Shown here: positions 45,057 through 57,774 of the stretch, piece by piece
How positions within the stretch are numbered: the first letter of the stretch is position 1
How the letters are laid out: every line of letters starts with the position of its first letter
Source: Lonicera japonica
Taxonomy: Eukaryota; Streptophyta; Magnoliopsida; Dipsacales; Caprifoliaceae
Assembly: GCA_021464415.1 (NCBI GenBank)
Contig: CM038466.1
Span: 22,445,017 to 22,509,016 of the forward strand
Direction of reading: 5' to 3'
DNA: 64,000 bases
Program-made: the position numbers and the translations under genes
The notes under the pieces: model-generated
The model's database searches: none
Told to the model about the DNA's origin: nothing
Seen by the model: the letters and a program-made list of their open reading frames with translations, nothing else

Positions 45057-46309
45057 GTTAATTTACATGTTATAACTTTATTCTTTTTGTATATAGGTAC
45101 AAAAGGGCACACATTAACATGAAAAACAAAAAACGATGTTCTTATTCACACCCATCAAAACTTGCAACTCATCCTTGTGAGAGAAAACTTTCTCTTCACT
45201 CTGTCCCTTTTTTTTAGATTCTTGTTAAGTCACCCCATACTTTTTCAAATGCCAAACAAGTAGTTAAAAGTTAATCTTTTTTTAACTAATCTCTTGAGGC
45301 AAATCCATTTCAATAAAGTAGGGGTTGTTAACCTAAGGTCTTAATCTTATTTTGATAATAACAATAAATCAATCATGTGTAATTTAACATGTTTCTTAAT
45401 ATAAGTATACAATTCATTTACTTGGAAAATTCAAGAAAAACATGACAATGATCAATCTTTTACTATTCGATCATTGGACAAGACAAGGAAGATCAAATCT
45501 CTCAATGCAAATCATGAAGCACAAAGGATCAAAAGACTATATGAAAAGTTTCAAGGAAAAAGTTTCAAATGAAAATCAATCCGAAGAATCAAATCAAAGC
45601 ATTCGAAGACTTGTTAATTCAGTAATTGAGTGAATGCTTAAGATTTATGTAAAGTTACTTTATTGATCAAATCCCTATAACTCAAATGTATTCTTGCATA
45701 TTTTAAAGATTGATTCAAACAAGTTTGGAATTGAATTTATTTGAAAAACATCATTTTACAAAGACCGAGTTTCAAAATAAATTCATATTAATTTTAAATG
45801 ATCATATTTTTAGCTCTAATAAAAATAGGTATCTTAGAAACATATCTTTGAGGTTCAAAAATCATTAGAATTTTATTTGAAACTAAATTGTTAAATTGCA
45901 AAAATATTTTTATTTTACATTTATAATTCGCTCAATTTTCGCACAGTTTTGATCTAACAGTAAGATGGAGGCCTTCTTGGACTCCGATCATTTTGAAATT
46001 TTTACAATAGTTAGACAACATCTATTGTCACTTTTTTTAATTTTTTTTTAAAACCTAGGTGAAAAGACTAATTACAAGGGAGCATTTAAGATTACTCGAG
46101 AAACAATGTTCACTCTTATACAACCACTATTTGCGGTGGTTGTTTATTCCACTTATTATTGTGCTTGTACTAGCATGATGACTTATATGAAAAAATTATA
46201 TAGTGAATTCATTTTTGTATTGAAAAAAGATATACTTCCGTACAATACTAATTTTAGAAAAGCATAATATTAGATATAAAAAGTTGATATATTTAGAGTA
46301 AATAATCTC
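45057..46309. other. AT-rich intergenic DNA
   Basis: No supported gene. An open stretch at 45442-45630 has no recognisable protein similarity and ordinary AT-rich composition. Confidence 0.4.
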
Positions 46310-46470
46310 ACTGTCAATTTATCAACTAATTCGCAAACTTTATCAATTAATCTTTGTTTGCGGAACAGTGACCAACCGCTGACTACTAGATAAGATTCGA
46401 TATGAAGAGCTCTCAGTCGAACCTAATGCATCACACGCTTCCACTAGACCACTTGCTGGTGGTTCCCTTA
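46310..46470 (-). repeat. Possible tRNA-derived SINE
   Basis: On the minus strand agtggtctagtggaag (A box-like) precedes gcattaggttcgactgag (B box-like) by about 30 bp, the spacing of a tRNA-derived Pol III promoter, followed by an unrelated AT-rich body. No cloverleaf can be formed, so it is not a tRNA gene. Confidence 0.42.
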
Positions 46471-48393
46471 TGTTACTATTAGTTTTTCTCAAATATTTTT
46501 TTTAATAAATAATGGCCATTTTAAAAGATCCAAGTTTTAAACTCAAATAGTTAAAATAGTAGTTATTCATGCTCTAAGTTAGGAAATTTATTCGTAATAG
46601 AATGCTCAACTTCATCACAAACAAATTCTCTATTTTTTTTCCTCTCTACAATGAACGAAGAGCTCCCTCTCTTTTGGCCACATTCTGATAGCAGACATTC
46701 TATGTCTCACAAATGAGAGGTAAAAGAGTTTGAAACTCTTAGGAACAACCAATACATTTTTTTTAATTTTTTTTTGAGAAGAGGAACAACCAATACTTTA
46801 AACTTTAGGAGATTAGTCAAAGGCACTCATTCTCTCAACTATTAAGGTTCTTAATTAATAGTTTTAGAGCCACTTTCATCTTCAAATTTTACATCAAACT
46901 CTTAGTGCCGTCTTAATTAATTGCGATCACAAAGCACTTTGGGGTAAGGGCTTGAGTTCTATAACATGCTTATTGATTTTAATTCTCAAGAATCATTGTA
47001 ATTGATGATGGATTCTTAAAGAAAAGTCCATAACAAAGTAGGCTTACCTTGAGTGATAACAAAAATGTTAGTATACAATAAGGATACAATAAGTAATACG
47101 AATATGTGAACAAATTTAAGTGGGTTCATTCATGAATTTTTTTTAAAAATTACTTCTTTTATATTCTTCACATGTATTCTCCTAGTTTCCTATTGTAATG
47201 AAACCACACTAAGAAAAATAACATCACGCACTTTGGATTGATGGGGGCATTATTAAAATAACTTTATCCGCTTAATAGAATTCTTCAACACCACATGAAG
47301 GCTCTTCTTTGCACTTAAGTCAAAAGCGCATGGACAAATTGGGCAGAACTGGTATTGACATGATCATTGTGTGCATTGCTCTAATAAAAGGCGCAAAAGA
47401 ACCTATTTATACCCACATTATACACGGGCCGACCTTGAATTAAATGGGCAATTTTGTGAACTTGGCCATAAAAAGTCCACTAGTTTGGGACGTTGAAGGA
47501 TCAAACCTCAGGGTCTTTAGTATACGGCCACTCTTGCACGGCCAATCCTTCGCAACATCTACGCATGTCCACCAACTCTGCAAAATGAAAAGTAGTTTTT
47601 TATACCAATGCACCAAATCAAAGATAATCAAATAAGATCTAGTAGTAGCCATTGATAATGTTGGTGTTACTTAAAAAAAATTGACCTATGAATGGTGGTA
47701 ACTCTTAATTTGAGACGGAGACAATATAATTTTTCTTAATCATAAATGTCATTTTTTTCGTAGTTCATGTTGGTAGTTTCAAACCAACATAATTTATGTT
47801 AACTTCAAGCGAAGTTATAGTAGAAGTCCAATACAAAGACAAAGGAATGAAACAGGCAAAAAGAACATTTGTCCACTAGATTAAAAATCACAGATAAAAA
47901 GATTACCAGCAGAAGCGTTTTGTAAAAGAAATTGCTCCACCACATATTTATTATGAGAAACTGTTAAACTATTGTATTAAAATATAAACAAGCATAAGTT
48001 TAGGTTCATAAGTTGGTCTTAATGAGGGTATATATATAATATCTAACGCATGCTAGTAGTTGGTCCACCTGCAAGTGCTGTAGACAAGCGAACCTCCGAC
48101 TTTAAACAATTTGAGGCCATTGGTTAGAGGTTGTAACTGCGAGGCACAGAAGAAAATAATGTTAATGACTCAGTTACCAAGTATATTTTACATAATTAGT
48201 TGCATTTTAGATAAACAGGTCAAATTTAATTAAAATGTTGTATGTGTTGGCTTAAATTTTGCAAAAAAATATCAATGACAACGACATCTTTCACAAAATA
48301 AAAACAAATGAGCGTAATGGACCAGACCTGAAGAGTAGTAAAGTTGTCACTTCTCCCATCATCCAATACACTGCGTTGCATGGTTGTCCAGCT
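46471..48393. other. Intergenic, unassigned
   Basis: AT-rich. A moderately GC-richer block at 47430-47640 reads partly open on both strands but matches nothing recognised. Confidence 0.35.
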
Positions 48394-49300
48394 CAGGGCT
48401 AGACCTGAGTTTTGAGAGACCCTAGGCAAATTTTTGTTTCGGGGCCCTTGTATTTTTGTATATTCATATAACATAAGTACAACAAAAAAATGATAACGAT
48501 AAAAAAATCATATGGTGATGAAATTAGAAAAGTTATAAAAATAGTGCTTAGATTTTTTCTACAGACATATAGAATAAATTTAGTCAAAACAATAACTAAA
48601 AGATAAAGTTGTATATCTAAAAAAAATAACCCTCAAATGAACTCATTATAGAGAGAAATCATGAACCAAAACAACTAAAAGATTTAGAGAAATTAGATTA
48701 AGAAAGAAATATGAAAAATGTTGTGTATTGTGAAGACAGAATAACGTGTTAAAGAATATAAGAATTTTTTTGAGAAAAAAGAAAAAGGCATTAATTGAAA
48801 ATATCATTTAAGAAAGCTAATAAAAAAATTATTGAGGCCTTTTTATAATTTTATATATTCATGTAATATAATTACAATAAACTCTTAAAAAAAACACACA
48901 TATAGTAATGACATTTGAAAAATTATAAAAAGAGTAATTAAACATATAATTTTTGGGAGTTGTTCAAGAAATAAGAAAAGAAAAATAAGAGTTGTTCAAG
49001 AAAAACAAAAAAAAAACAACCTTACGAAAGGCTTAGTAAGCATTTAAAAAAAAAATAGAGAAGAAGCATCAATAAAAACTTCCACTGCTGGGGTTTGAGC
49101 ACCTATGTTACAAGCTGAATGTGTTTCCATTCAATCAACAGATTCCCAATGGACCACTGTGTTATTTTGTTGTTTTTGTTCAACACAAAACAGTTTTAAC
49201 ATTATAACACATATATATGGTCCTAAAAAATTCGGAGGCCCTGGTACGTAGGGGGCCCTAGGTGACGGACTGGGCCGCCTATGCCCAGGGCCGGCCTTGT
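48394..49300. mobile_element. hAT element of the CAGGGCC family
   Basis: Starts cagggctagacctgag with gagaccctaggcaaa and ends gggggccctaggtgacggac...cccagggccggccttg. These inverted ends, with the 'ccctaggcaaa' subterminal motif, mark a widespread plant hAT family. No intact 8-bp duplication was found (GTCCAGCT against TGACTTCA). Interior AT-rich, no transposase frame. Confidence 0.6.
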
Positions 49301-50379
49301 GACTTCATATTAAATGAGTATAATACTAAAAAAAAAGAAAAAGAAATAGGAATGGTACATAAGTGACATGCTACTATACTTGCTTTATTAAAATAAATAA
49401 AAGAATAAACAAAAAAAAAGGGTACGGACATTTGCTCAGCATTATTTACTTAATAAGCATTACTTTATATATATATATATATTGTATATATAGGCACTAT
49501 GCATTTACAATTATATTTATATAATAATGTTTATGTGTACTTTTAAAGTACATATAATTATATATATATATATATATATTAGTATGTAATTATTCTTTTG
49601 TTTTAAATTAATTGATTTAAGGGTGTTATAGTAGTATAGTTATTAAAAATAAAAATAAAATAAAAGAGTAATATATTTTTATTAGGTTTTAATTTATAGA
49701 TCGGTATTAATTTTTAGAGTCAGGAATTACGTATTAGGGAAAATCTTAAGTATAAAAAGGTGAGTAGTATATATTCTATATTTTAAGACTTTAGATAAAA
49801 TATTATTGTATATATTTATAATTCAGTTATTTTATTATTGTATGCAATGATATTTTTAAAGATAATATATTTTATTGAAAAAAAAACCCACTTATATGAT
49901 TTGACCTATACTATCCCCGAGATAATTGAGTGGCGTACCGAACACCGACATTATTCTAAACTAGTTCATTATTGGCCAATCATTTGATTGAAAAGTGAAA
50001 TATTGAACCCTGATCAATGGGGGTTATTCGTTGACCTTAAATGTGAAGTATTATATAAGAAATAGTTTAAATATTTATTATTATGTGATAAATTATTTTG
50101 AAATGCCTTTTAAATTTATGTTTTATGATCTAATGATATTTTACTAATCTTTGGAATAGAAAATGACTATTTATCACGGGGCTTGCGTAGTTCACCCTTA
50201 TCATAATTATTTTCAGGGAACCCGGAAGATGGTGGATAAATTAAGTTATGGAGTGAAGAATAATAAATAATAAGAAGTGAAATAATATTATATTCAAGGA
50301 TTATGAGATTATAAATAGATTATAATAGAAAAATTATGTACTAAGTTTATTGATATAATAAATATCTCGTATTTTTTTA
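49301..50379. other. AT-rich intergenic DNA
   Basis: Contains (TA)n runs at 49461-49480 and 49559-49580. No gene recognised. The lower-coordinate part of the Tat-type LTR fragment may extend into it. Confidence 0.4.
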
Positions 50380-50759
50380 TCTTTAGAATGTTAGTAGACA
50401 TGTCTTTTACCCGTACTGCATAAGAAACATTACTTTTAGACTTGTGCTGTTACACAGAATGATGCTTAACACTTTCCCAAACCGTAATATAGTTCCCAAA
50501 CTCTATAAAATCCGGTTTCGTAGCTAAATGTGTAAGGAAAAGGCTTATTTTTAGCATTTTCCCTTACACAATTCTTTTGTTCATTTTCTCGTAAAATATA
50601 CTGGTAACTCTGAACGAAGCTTCCTGCATCTAGAATATGAAAGACGGATACACGATACGAATTATCAGCACATAGAATGGAACAATGGGATCCTTTCCAA
50701 TGTTTCAGACCTCCAAATTAGAGGTTGAGACCCAGGGGTCGCATTTGCGGATTTTCACA
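50380..50759 (-). repeat. Tat-type LTR fragment
   Basis: Minus strand begins TGTGAAAATCCGCAAATGCG at 50759 and follows the Tat LTR through the 'attttacgagaaaa', 'tgtgtaagg' and 'actatattacggtttgggaa' blocks to about 50450, so it is a third, more diverged copy of the same LTR family. It abuts the last recognisable exon of the NSUN pseudogene. Confidence 0.8.
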
Positions 50760-50761
50760 CG

Positions 50762-53106
50762 TGCGCATTTTGATATAATTAACTTTTACTGAGATCGACC
50801 ATTCCAAAATAGGGCTCGAAAATATGAGCTCTGGATCTTGAATTTCTGAGACTAACTGTGAAGTGTCATTTTCTTTTGCTTTAGATGCCTTTTTCCTTTC
50901 TTTTCATGGTTTCCTAGATGTCCATTCTTTGTAGACATCCAACTTCTCATCTGAGGCAGATTCATCTGTTTTGACACACAAAATAATTATAATAGTTTAA
51001 AACACAGAAGGAATACTACAAATAATTATCCGGACAAATATACATATATATGGTTATGAATATATGTATATATATTGCAGTATGACACTTAAGTTCGGTA
51101 AAGTAATTTATATGATAACTTCGTTCAAGATATATTACATGATTTATAATATAAATGAACACTGACAGGGAGAAAGGAAAATGTTGTTCCATCAGCAACA
51201 AAAAGACGACAATGGTCACCAAGTGCATATTTCTATAGCATAGTACTACAAGCAACTAACCGATGTCTTCCTACATCAAAACTAGTGGCAGAACCGAACT
51301 CCCAAAAAGGTCTGATATTATACAAAGTTTAGCACTTGTACACATATCAAAACAAACAGAAAATTGGGCGAATATTTGTCAAAAATAAAGTTCAACACAT
51401 AGAACATTGTTATACATATATATATATATATATTTATATATTATAGGACGTAAATGTGAGTTGTGCACATTGGAAGAATTTTAGCTAGCATAAAAATAAC
51501 CATTAATGGACAATGAGAATAGGTTAAGGTGAAAGTAACCCCTATGAAAAGGATCTAGAGCTTTCACTATAAATGGTGGAGAATCTTTAGAGAGAGAAAA
51601 CCTAATGTTAGTCCAATATGTTGATTATGTTTTGTAGGAATGATATCACAATCTTAATGAGAAAAAAAAGTCTTTATGGACAAAGGTAGCAAGTGGGACT
51701 AACATATGCACTAAGAAGATGGAGGCAAGTGTATAAATGACGTAAAATGCATTCCAATATTTTAGCTCTAACATATTGGTAAATAGGGAAATTAGCTAAT
51801 GGCACATGATAAATAACTAGCTTAACACAAGGGATCGGAGCAACTATAAGGAACCTATAATATACAAGGAGCCTAAGAGTTGCAAGGGAATTAGATTTAA
51901 TAAATAGTCATTTAAGAAAAAATCTAACCACAAAAAACATAGTCACGCATCTCTATACATGTGCATTTACATACATGAATATTTAATACAGTATAACATA
52001 TCAATTGCTTACTAATTGATGTTTTTAGACGTCTGCTAAAGCTGCGAAGCATTGAAGAAGAGTTGGGAGGTTTTCAAGTTCAAGACATTAAACTAAAGTT
52101 GGTAAAAGTCTAATAGATTATTCACCATTATCAATGACTAGAATGATGGAACATAAAAACAACCGGTAAAAAGAATTTACTCGAAGAAGCAAAGAAATCA
52201 AGGACATGATCTCCCATTGAGATGCCAAAGGCTGAAACTGCAGCTCTAGATACCACATTTATTCCATACATCTATATGAGAGGAAAATAATTCAAAACAA
52301 GTAAAACTAATGTCGAATACACATCCATGACATAAGTGCAGTATTGTAGCTTAGTTTAAAAAAATAGGGTCAAGTTTGAAGGATAAAATTTGGATCAATT
52401 ACAAACTAGATTTTAAGTGTTCACAAAACAACAATAATGAGAAAAAATTGTCGAATTATATCACTTTAAATCCTAAAAGAGCTATTGGGAGAAACAATAA
52501 TGCAAATACTTAGCACGAACAAGATAAAGCCAATAAATACTCGCGGTTTCTCAAAGATGCGCTTTCAAGGATGAACCAATATTTCAATAAGCTCTTTACA
52601 AGAGTTTTTCTAGTGAAAAATAATATTATTGCTAGTAGGAATCTTCAAAGGTCACCTTTCCTTCTTGATATGCCTTCGAGTTAGCAATTTGTTTTTGAGG
52701 TGGAAGAGAATAAAAATTGGGTAACCAATTCACTTTCTCAACCTTGCATTTAATCTCCTCTTAAATTTTTTTAAGTTGAGCTTCACAACCAGGTTTCAAC
52801 CTTCCACAAACAAAAACATATCTTCAATTGAAATCATATTCCCCAAGTAACTTAGGCACTCAATTATAAACATTACAATAATTAATTGAGAAGCACACTT
52901 GAAGAATCAAATGTTGCATTGAAATTCCAAACAATCAGACTAGCTATATTCGTTATAGTACCTAATATAGCGAGGAATTGAATCGCTCACAGTATAAATT
53001 TAATGGTTTACACCATTTTCATTAAGAAAGTTAAGAATAGCCTCCGGCAATGGTAGGGTTTTTACCGCATCCGTGGAAACATAAATAATAACACTACCAA
53101 ACCTTC
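50762..53106 (-). pseudogene. NOL1/NOP2/Sun (NSUN) RNA m5C methyltransferase, decayed
   Basis: Exons on the minus strand: about 53106-52962 (IIYVSTDAVKTLPLPEAILN, TVSDSIPRYI), 52800-52656 (LKPGCEAQLKKI, KVEKVNWLPNFYSLPPQKQI then ANSKAYQEGK), 52271-52181 (MYGINVVSRAAVSAFGISMG then DHVLD), 51232-51170 (KYALGDHCRLFVADGTTFSF) and 50965 to about 50764 (DVYKEWTSRKP, QDPELIF). Phases match at the 52962/52800 and 52656/52271 joints. NSUN enzymes methylate cytosine in tRNA or rRNA with two Cys residues. Stops occur at 53000-53002, in the second exon and in the last one; the motif that should read D-x-C-A-A-P-G is now DFFASSS; and the exon with the SAM-binding middle part was not found. The Tat LTR fragment cuts the end. 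Confidence 0.7.
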
Positions 53107-53259
53107 ATCTTCTTATCCTCAAAGCACAGTATGCAACCTTAAAATTTTATCAAGTATTACAAATACATACTCAAAACATCTGTTTAGTTTCCTAGAAATA
53201 AGAAAAATAAGGTTATGATCTTAAGACTTATCTCGTAGGAAATTTTTTTTGAAATTTGA

Positions 53260-53500
53260 TTGAGTTTGTGAGCAAACTGGGGAAACGTCCTTAAAAAAAA
53301 AGTAACTTACACTAAACCCCCTTAAACTAACATGGTTTTCCGAAATGTCCCCGAAAAAAAATCCGACAGTAAACCCCCTTGAACTAACATGTTTATCTAT
53401 TCGAGTCATGCTGTTAAAGGCATAAATGACAAAAATGCTCAACATAAATTACACCAAACCCCTTTGAACTAATGTGCTTTTCACAAATGACCCCCGCGCT
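53260..53500. repeat. Short imperfect repeats
   Basis: The phrase 'taaaccccctt.aactaacatg' or close variants recurs three times (about 53312, 53360 and 53455) with 'aaatg.ccccg' spacers, an imperfect tandem repeat of roughly 50-90 bp spacing. Non-coding. Confidence 0.5.
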
Positions 53501-55199
53501 AATAAAAAAATAAAAAAAATCTTACCATTACTTTTTTTTTTTAATTTTAACAGAATATTGGTAGTCTCTTGAAATTAATTAGTCCTTACAACAGAATCTA
53601 TATATTGTAATTTGATGTTTCATATGTTCTTTGGTGCTTGATTCTTGTTTTTGTAGTGTGTATGTAATCTAAATATGTGTATTAGTTAGATTTGTTTAAG
53701 GTTATATGTGTTGTAAATATTATAATTTGTTGGAAAAATTGATATATGTGTTTTATTTTTGAATTTGATGTATTTTTGTATAAAATCAATGATGTCATAA
53801 GTCGTTACCTTTTTTTTTACAAAAAAATATTTTTTTTCTTGTGTTTAGTTTAGTTTCTTATTATTTTTTATTAAATGTTTTGTTTAATTTTTATTAATGT
53901 AAAAAATGATAATAACGAGAAAACAATATTTATATGTAAAAAAATGAAAGAAAAGTTATGTTCATAACTGATGAATGGCAGGGAATGGGTGAAGAAGTGT
54001 GGTTAAATAAAGGGGAAAGCACAAATTAGGGAAAAATGTTTTAATGGCCATTTTTGGACAAGCTTTTAACGATTTTGTCCTTATTTATGGTTATGTGCTA
54101 TAAGATGTCCATGCAGTCTTTAATGGCGAATGTTCACCATTATGGCATGAGATATTAGAGTTAAATGAAGTAAAATTTGATGTGATTACTAGCCAAAAAT
54201 ATAAAATGACGAAGTTATAATTAATTATAAAGTTTATTTGCTGAAAAAAATTGAAAATCATGAAGGAAAAAATATCTATTAAAAAATGAGAAGAAGTTGC
54301 ATTGGTGATAGAAAACGGGTGATGTTATATACTTACTTAATTTGTAGTTAGGATACCATAAAATTATTTGGTTTTGTGTTTACAAAATTAGGGGTTGGTT
54401 GCCTAATTATATAAAATACAAATCGGTGGCAAGTTGTCGATTTGAAGATTCACATTCGGTGACAGTTTACCGAGTTAAAAACAAAAATTCAAGGCCGCGT
54501 GTTTCGAATGTAAAGAAAACTATCGTTGAAAGAACCAAGTGGTCCAAGGGCAATGGATTGAAAGAGGCACTATAGAAGTACATATTATTTTTTACTATTG
54601 ATTATGTATTTTTAGAAAATATTAACATTAAAAATAAGATTTTCAATGTTAGACAAAATGATAATAGTAATGTAGAATATATATGTTGTACATATATATT
54701 TGTGAATTTATATATATAAAGATATCATTATCAATTATGACAAATGGTTATTACAGTGGTGTGATTCTAAATGAAAAAGTGTTAAAAGTGTTTGTGTTTG
54801 AGATTTGGGGGAAAGAAAGAAGGTGGACGGAGGTGAGTTGAAGAAGATAGTGATAAAAATTAATAAAAATGAGGATAAGTCTTAACAAAATATAAATTAA
54901 AGAGGTTAAAATTTTAAAAGTTTTGGAGTGTAAATATTTGGATGAAATTATTAATGATATTAGTGTCAGAGTCGAAATTGCTACACTTATAAAATTTTAG
55001 GAGAAAAATCGGGAAAATTAGAATATCGGGGATGAAATTGATAAGAGGAGCAAACTTTTGGTTTTTTTTTTTTTCTTTTTCCATAATGTAATATTGTAAT
55101 TATATTAGTTGAGGTGAAAAAAGATTAAAGTGTTAACTTTATAAAAGAAAGGGGTTAAAATAATATTTCATAAAATTATAGGATATATTATTGTAATTT
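53501..55199. other. AT-rich intergenic DNA
   Basis: No coding exon recognised on either strand; several poly-A/T and TA tracts. The N-terminal exon of the RMR gene was searched for here and not found. Confidence 0.4.
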
Positions 55200-57448
55200 A
55201 TCCAAAATCATGGAATTCCCTAAACAAATCCACTCACTTCTTTTCTTTGAAAATCTTTTAGCCATCCTTCTTCAATATGTGGCCGAACAAGAGAGAGAAG
55301 AAAGGACTCCATTTTTTTTAGTTTTCAAGTTCTCTCTCTAAATTTCACCTACCAAACTTGATCAAATCGTGTCCTATCTTTAAGGAAAGTTGTTCTACGT
55401 GTTGAAGTCTACACGGCAGTGTATGAATTTCGGAGTTTCGTCATCTTTGTTCAATATTTTAAGACTTTGAGGTAAGCCCTAGAGTTGTCTACAATTTTAG
55501 TGAATTCTTGTAAAATTTGGAATTAGTTTTAGTAGTTGGTTTGAGTTTGATAATTTTTGTGTTAGAGTTTAAATCAACACTTGTAGAAGTATATGTTTGT
55601 TTTATATGAATTATTGGAAGTATGGATTTAGAACATGGAGTTATACACACCAACTGTTTGCAAAAATGTTTAAGCAAACAAAAACATATTTTAGCTACTG
55701 TTTTTATGCAGTTTGAGCAGGTTGGTTATGGGGAAAGTTAGGTATCAAATATGTGTCTTAAAATATGGTTCAATACCTAACATATGGCTTTGAAATCACA
55801 CAAAAAGGATAATAAATGAATTTTTGGTGAATTTTATAAGATTGATGGATGATATTGATTTCTATGCGGGAATCTTGAAAAATTTGCATCATATCTCATA
55901 TTCTACTCCATGTGTTGAATTGATTATTTATGGTTAGTAAATTAGACTAGTATGTTAAGATTTGAGAATTTAAAATGTTGATTAAGTTTATAATTTGCGG
56001 AAAAGCTTATTACATATTAAGGGATAAATTGTAATTGCTTTATTTTTGGAAATAAGTAATAATTGAGTTGTTTGTTGTGAAATTGAAGTGTTTGAAAGCA
56101 AGGAAAAATGTGGAGATATCTTATGGAGACTTATGGACAACTGAATAACTTTTAGCTTGGATATGAGGTAGGGGTTCCAAACCTTGTTTTCATAAAAGCT
56201 CTGTAAATTGGTTATATAATTTACAAATTATTTATGAAACTCATATGACATGTGTTAATTGGAAATAAAGAACATTTTAAGTATTAAGCATGCCATGATC
56301 ACGTGTGTGTGCATTCTAGTTAGTTGCATGAATTGAAATAAAGATGAAAATGTCATTTAGAAGTAACATGGATGAATGTAATAATAATGATTAGTTTTGT
56401 ATATAATTATATGGACTATACCGAGAAGTTCTTAAAAATACGTCTGTTTTTTTTCCCATAAATATTGAATATTTTTACAAAGAAAATAAGTGTTGACGGG
56501 TAATTAAGGAACTTACCCGGGAATCCTTGCGACTTGGTTTGGCCACGTGATATGATAATCGGCTAATGAACTTATTGAATATTCTTGATATTAATTGTGT
56601 CAAGAACATTCAGTAAGCGTCATTGAGTTGGATTCTTGATAATGAAGTTAAAATTTGATATTTACATTCTTGTGGCCAAGTAGTGTCATGAAAATTGCAT
56701 GTGTGGAAAATTGCATTAGAAAATAAAATTAAAAGATAATGGTGCATGGCAGTGTAGTTTTGGTGTGTGTATGCATGCATGGCATAAGCATTGTGCAGGT
56801 TTTCCAAGAGTTGACTGAGTCATGAATATGAGAAAATATTTGAGATATGATTTGGATGTTGGGTGCTTGTCGTGTTGGATATAAGTAAGGCTCGGTGCCC
56901 TAAACTCCCGGGGTAGCAATGAGGTCGGCCATCTAGAGCCAGCAGTGAGTAACCCGGAATTCTAAACATTGGCAAAGCACCAACGGCATACATGATGGTA
57001 ACTGTGGTCATATGTTTGAGATCATTTGCTCGTACCGATGTGATCGCAGTGATTCGATACATTGACATGAAAGTGAGATCCTGAATTGGTACATCCGAAC
57101 AGGTTTGCGTATCATGCATTTGCATATCATGTTGAATAATTTGGGCGGCACATAATAAGTAATGTATACTCATGGCTATTGAATTCACGCATGTTAAAAA
57201 TAGAAAAATATAGTTATTACATGTGTTTTATAAAAATAATATATCATTTTCCTACCCCTACTAGGCACTATGTGCTCACCGCGTTTTAAATAACTATTTC
57301 AGGTTCAAGTAATATGAGATGAGAAATTTCTTCATATACATATTAGTGTTTGTATTCAATGTAATCGAACTCACTTCCGCAATTGTTCAACTCAAATCTT
57401 TGTCATTTTCGTTCCTCGAAACTCCTGCCAGATTCGGTAACTATAACA
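55200..57448 (+). repeat. Decayed LTR-like block
   Basis: Non-coding DNA with the look of a long gypsy LTR: a C/T-rich leader-like part (55260-55350), GC-richer middle (56880-57130) and a cctactaggcactatgtgctcacc motif near 57256. It ends gattcggtaactataaca near 57447, loosely like the end of the solo LTR at 32729-35724 read on the other strand. No 5' boundary or target duplication found. It may have inserted into the first intron of the RMR gene. Confidence 0.35.
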
Positions 57449-57774
57449 CCTAACTCTTTCTCTCTCTCTCTATACATATATATATGAACAAATATACATG
57501 TATATATATACATAGGGAAAATTTCAAGTAAGGATCTTAAATTAAGGACCTTATATACATACACATACACATATATATGTGTGTATGTATATATGTATGT
57601 ATGTTCAAATCCTTTTTTAAAATTATTTTGTAGTAATTTTAGGTGCGAGATAAGTAACTTGATAATTTTGTGTAATACCGAAAACTACCTACTCGCGCTT
57701 AATATATATAGTATATATATGTGTGTGTGAGATCAATATGTTGTGAATGTGGAGTAATTAATTTGTATTTGTAG

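Noticed and set aside
46310..46470. Possible tRNA gene on the minus strand
   Set aside because: A- and B-box-like motifs are there but no acceptor stem or anticodon arm can be formed; better explained as a SINE.
47440..47652. Overlapping frames on both strands at 47.4-47.6 kb
   Set aside because: A GC-richer block gives chance openness on both strands; no known protein pattern.
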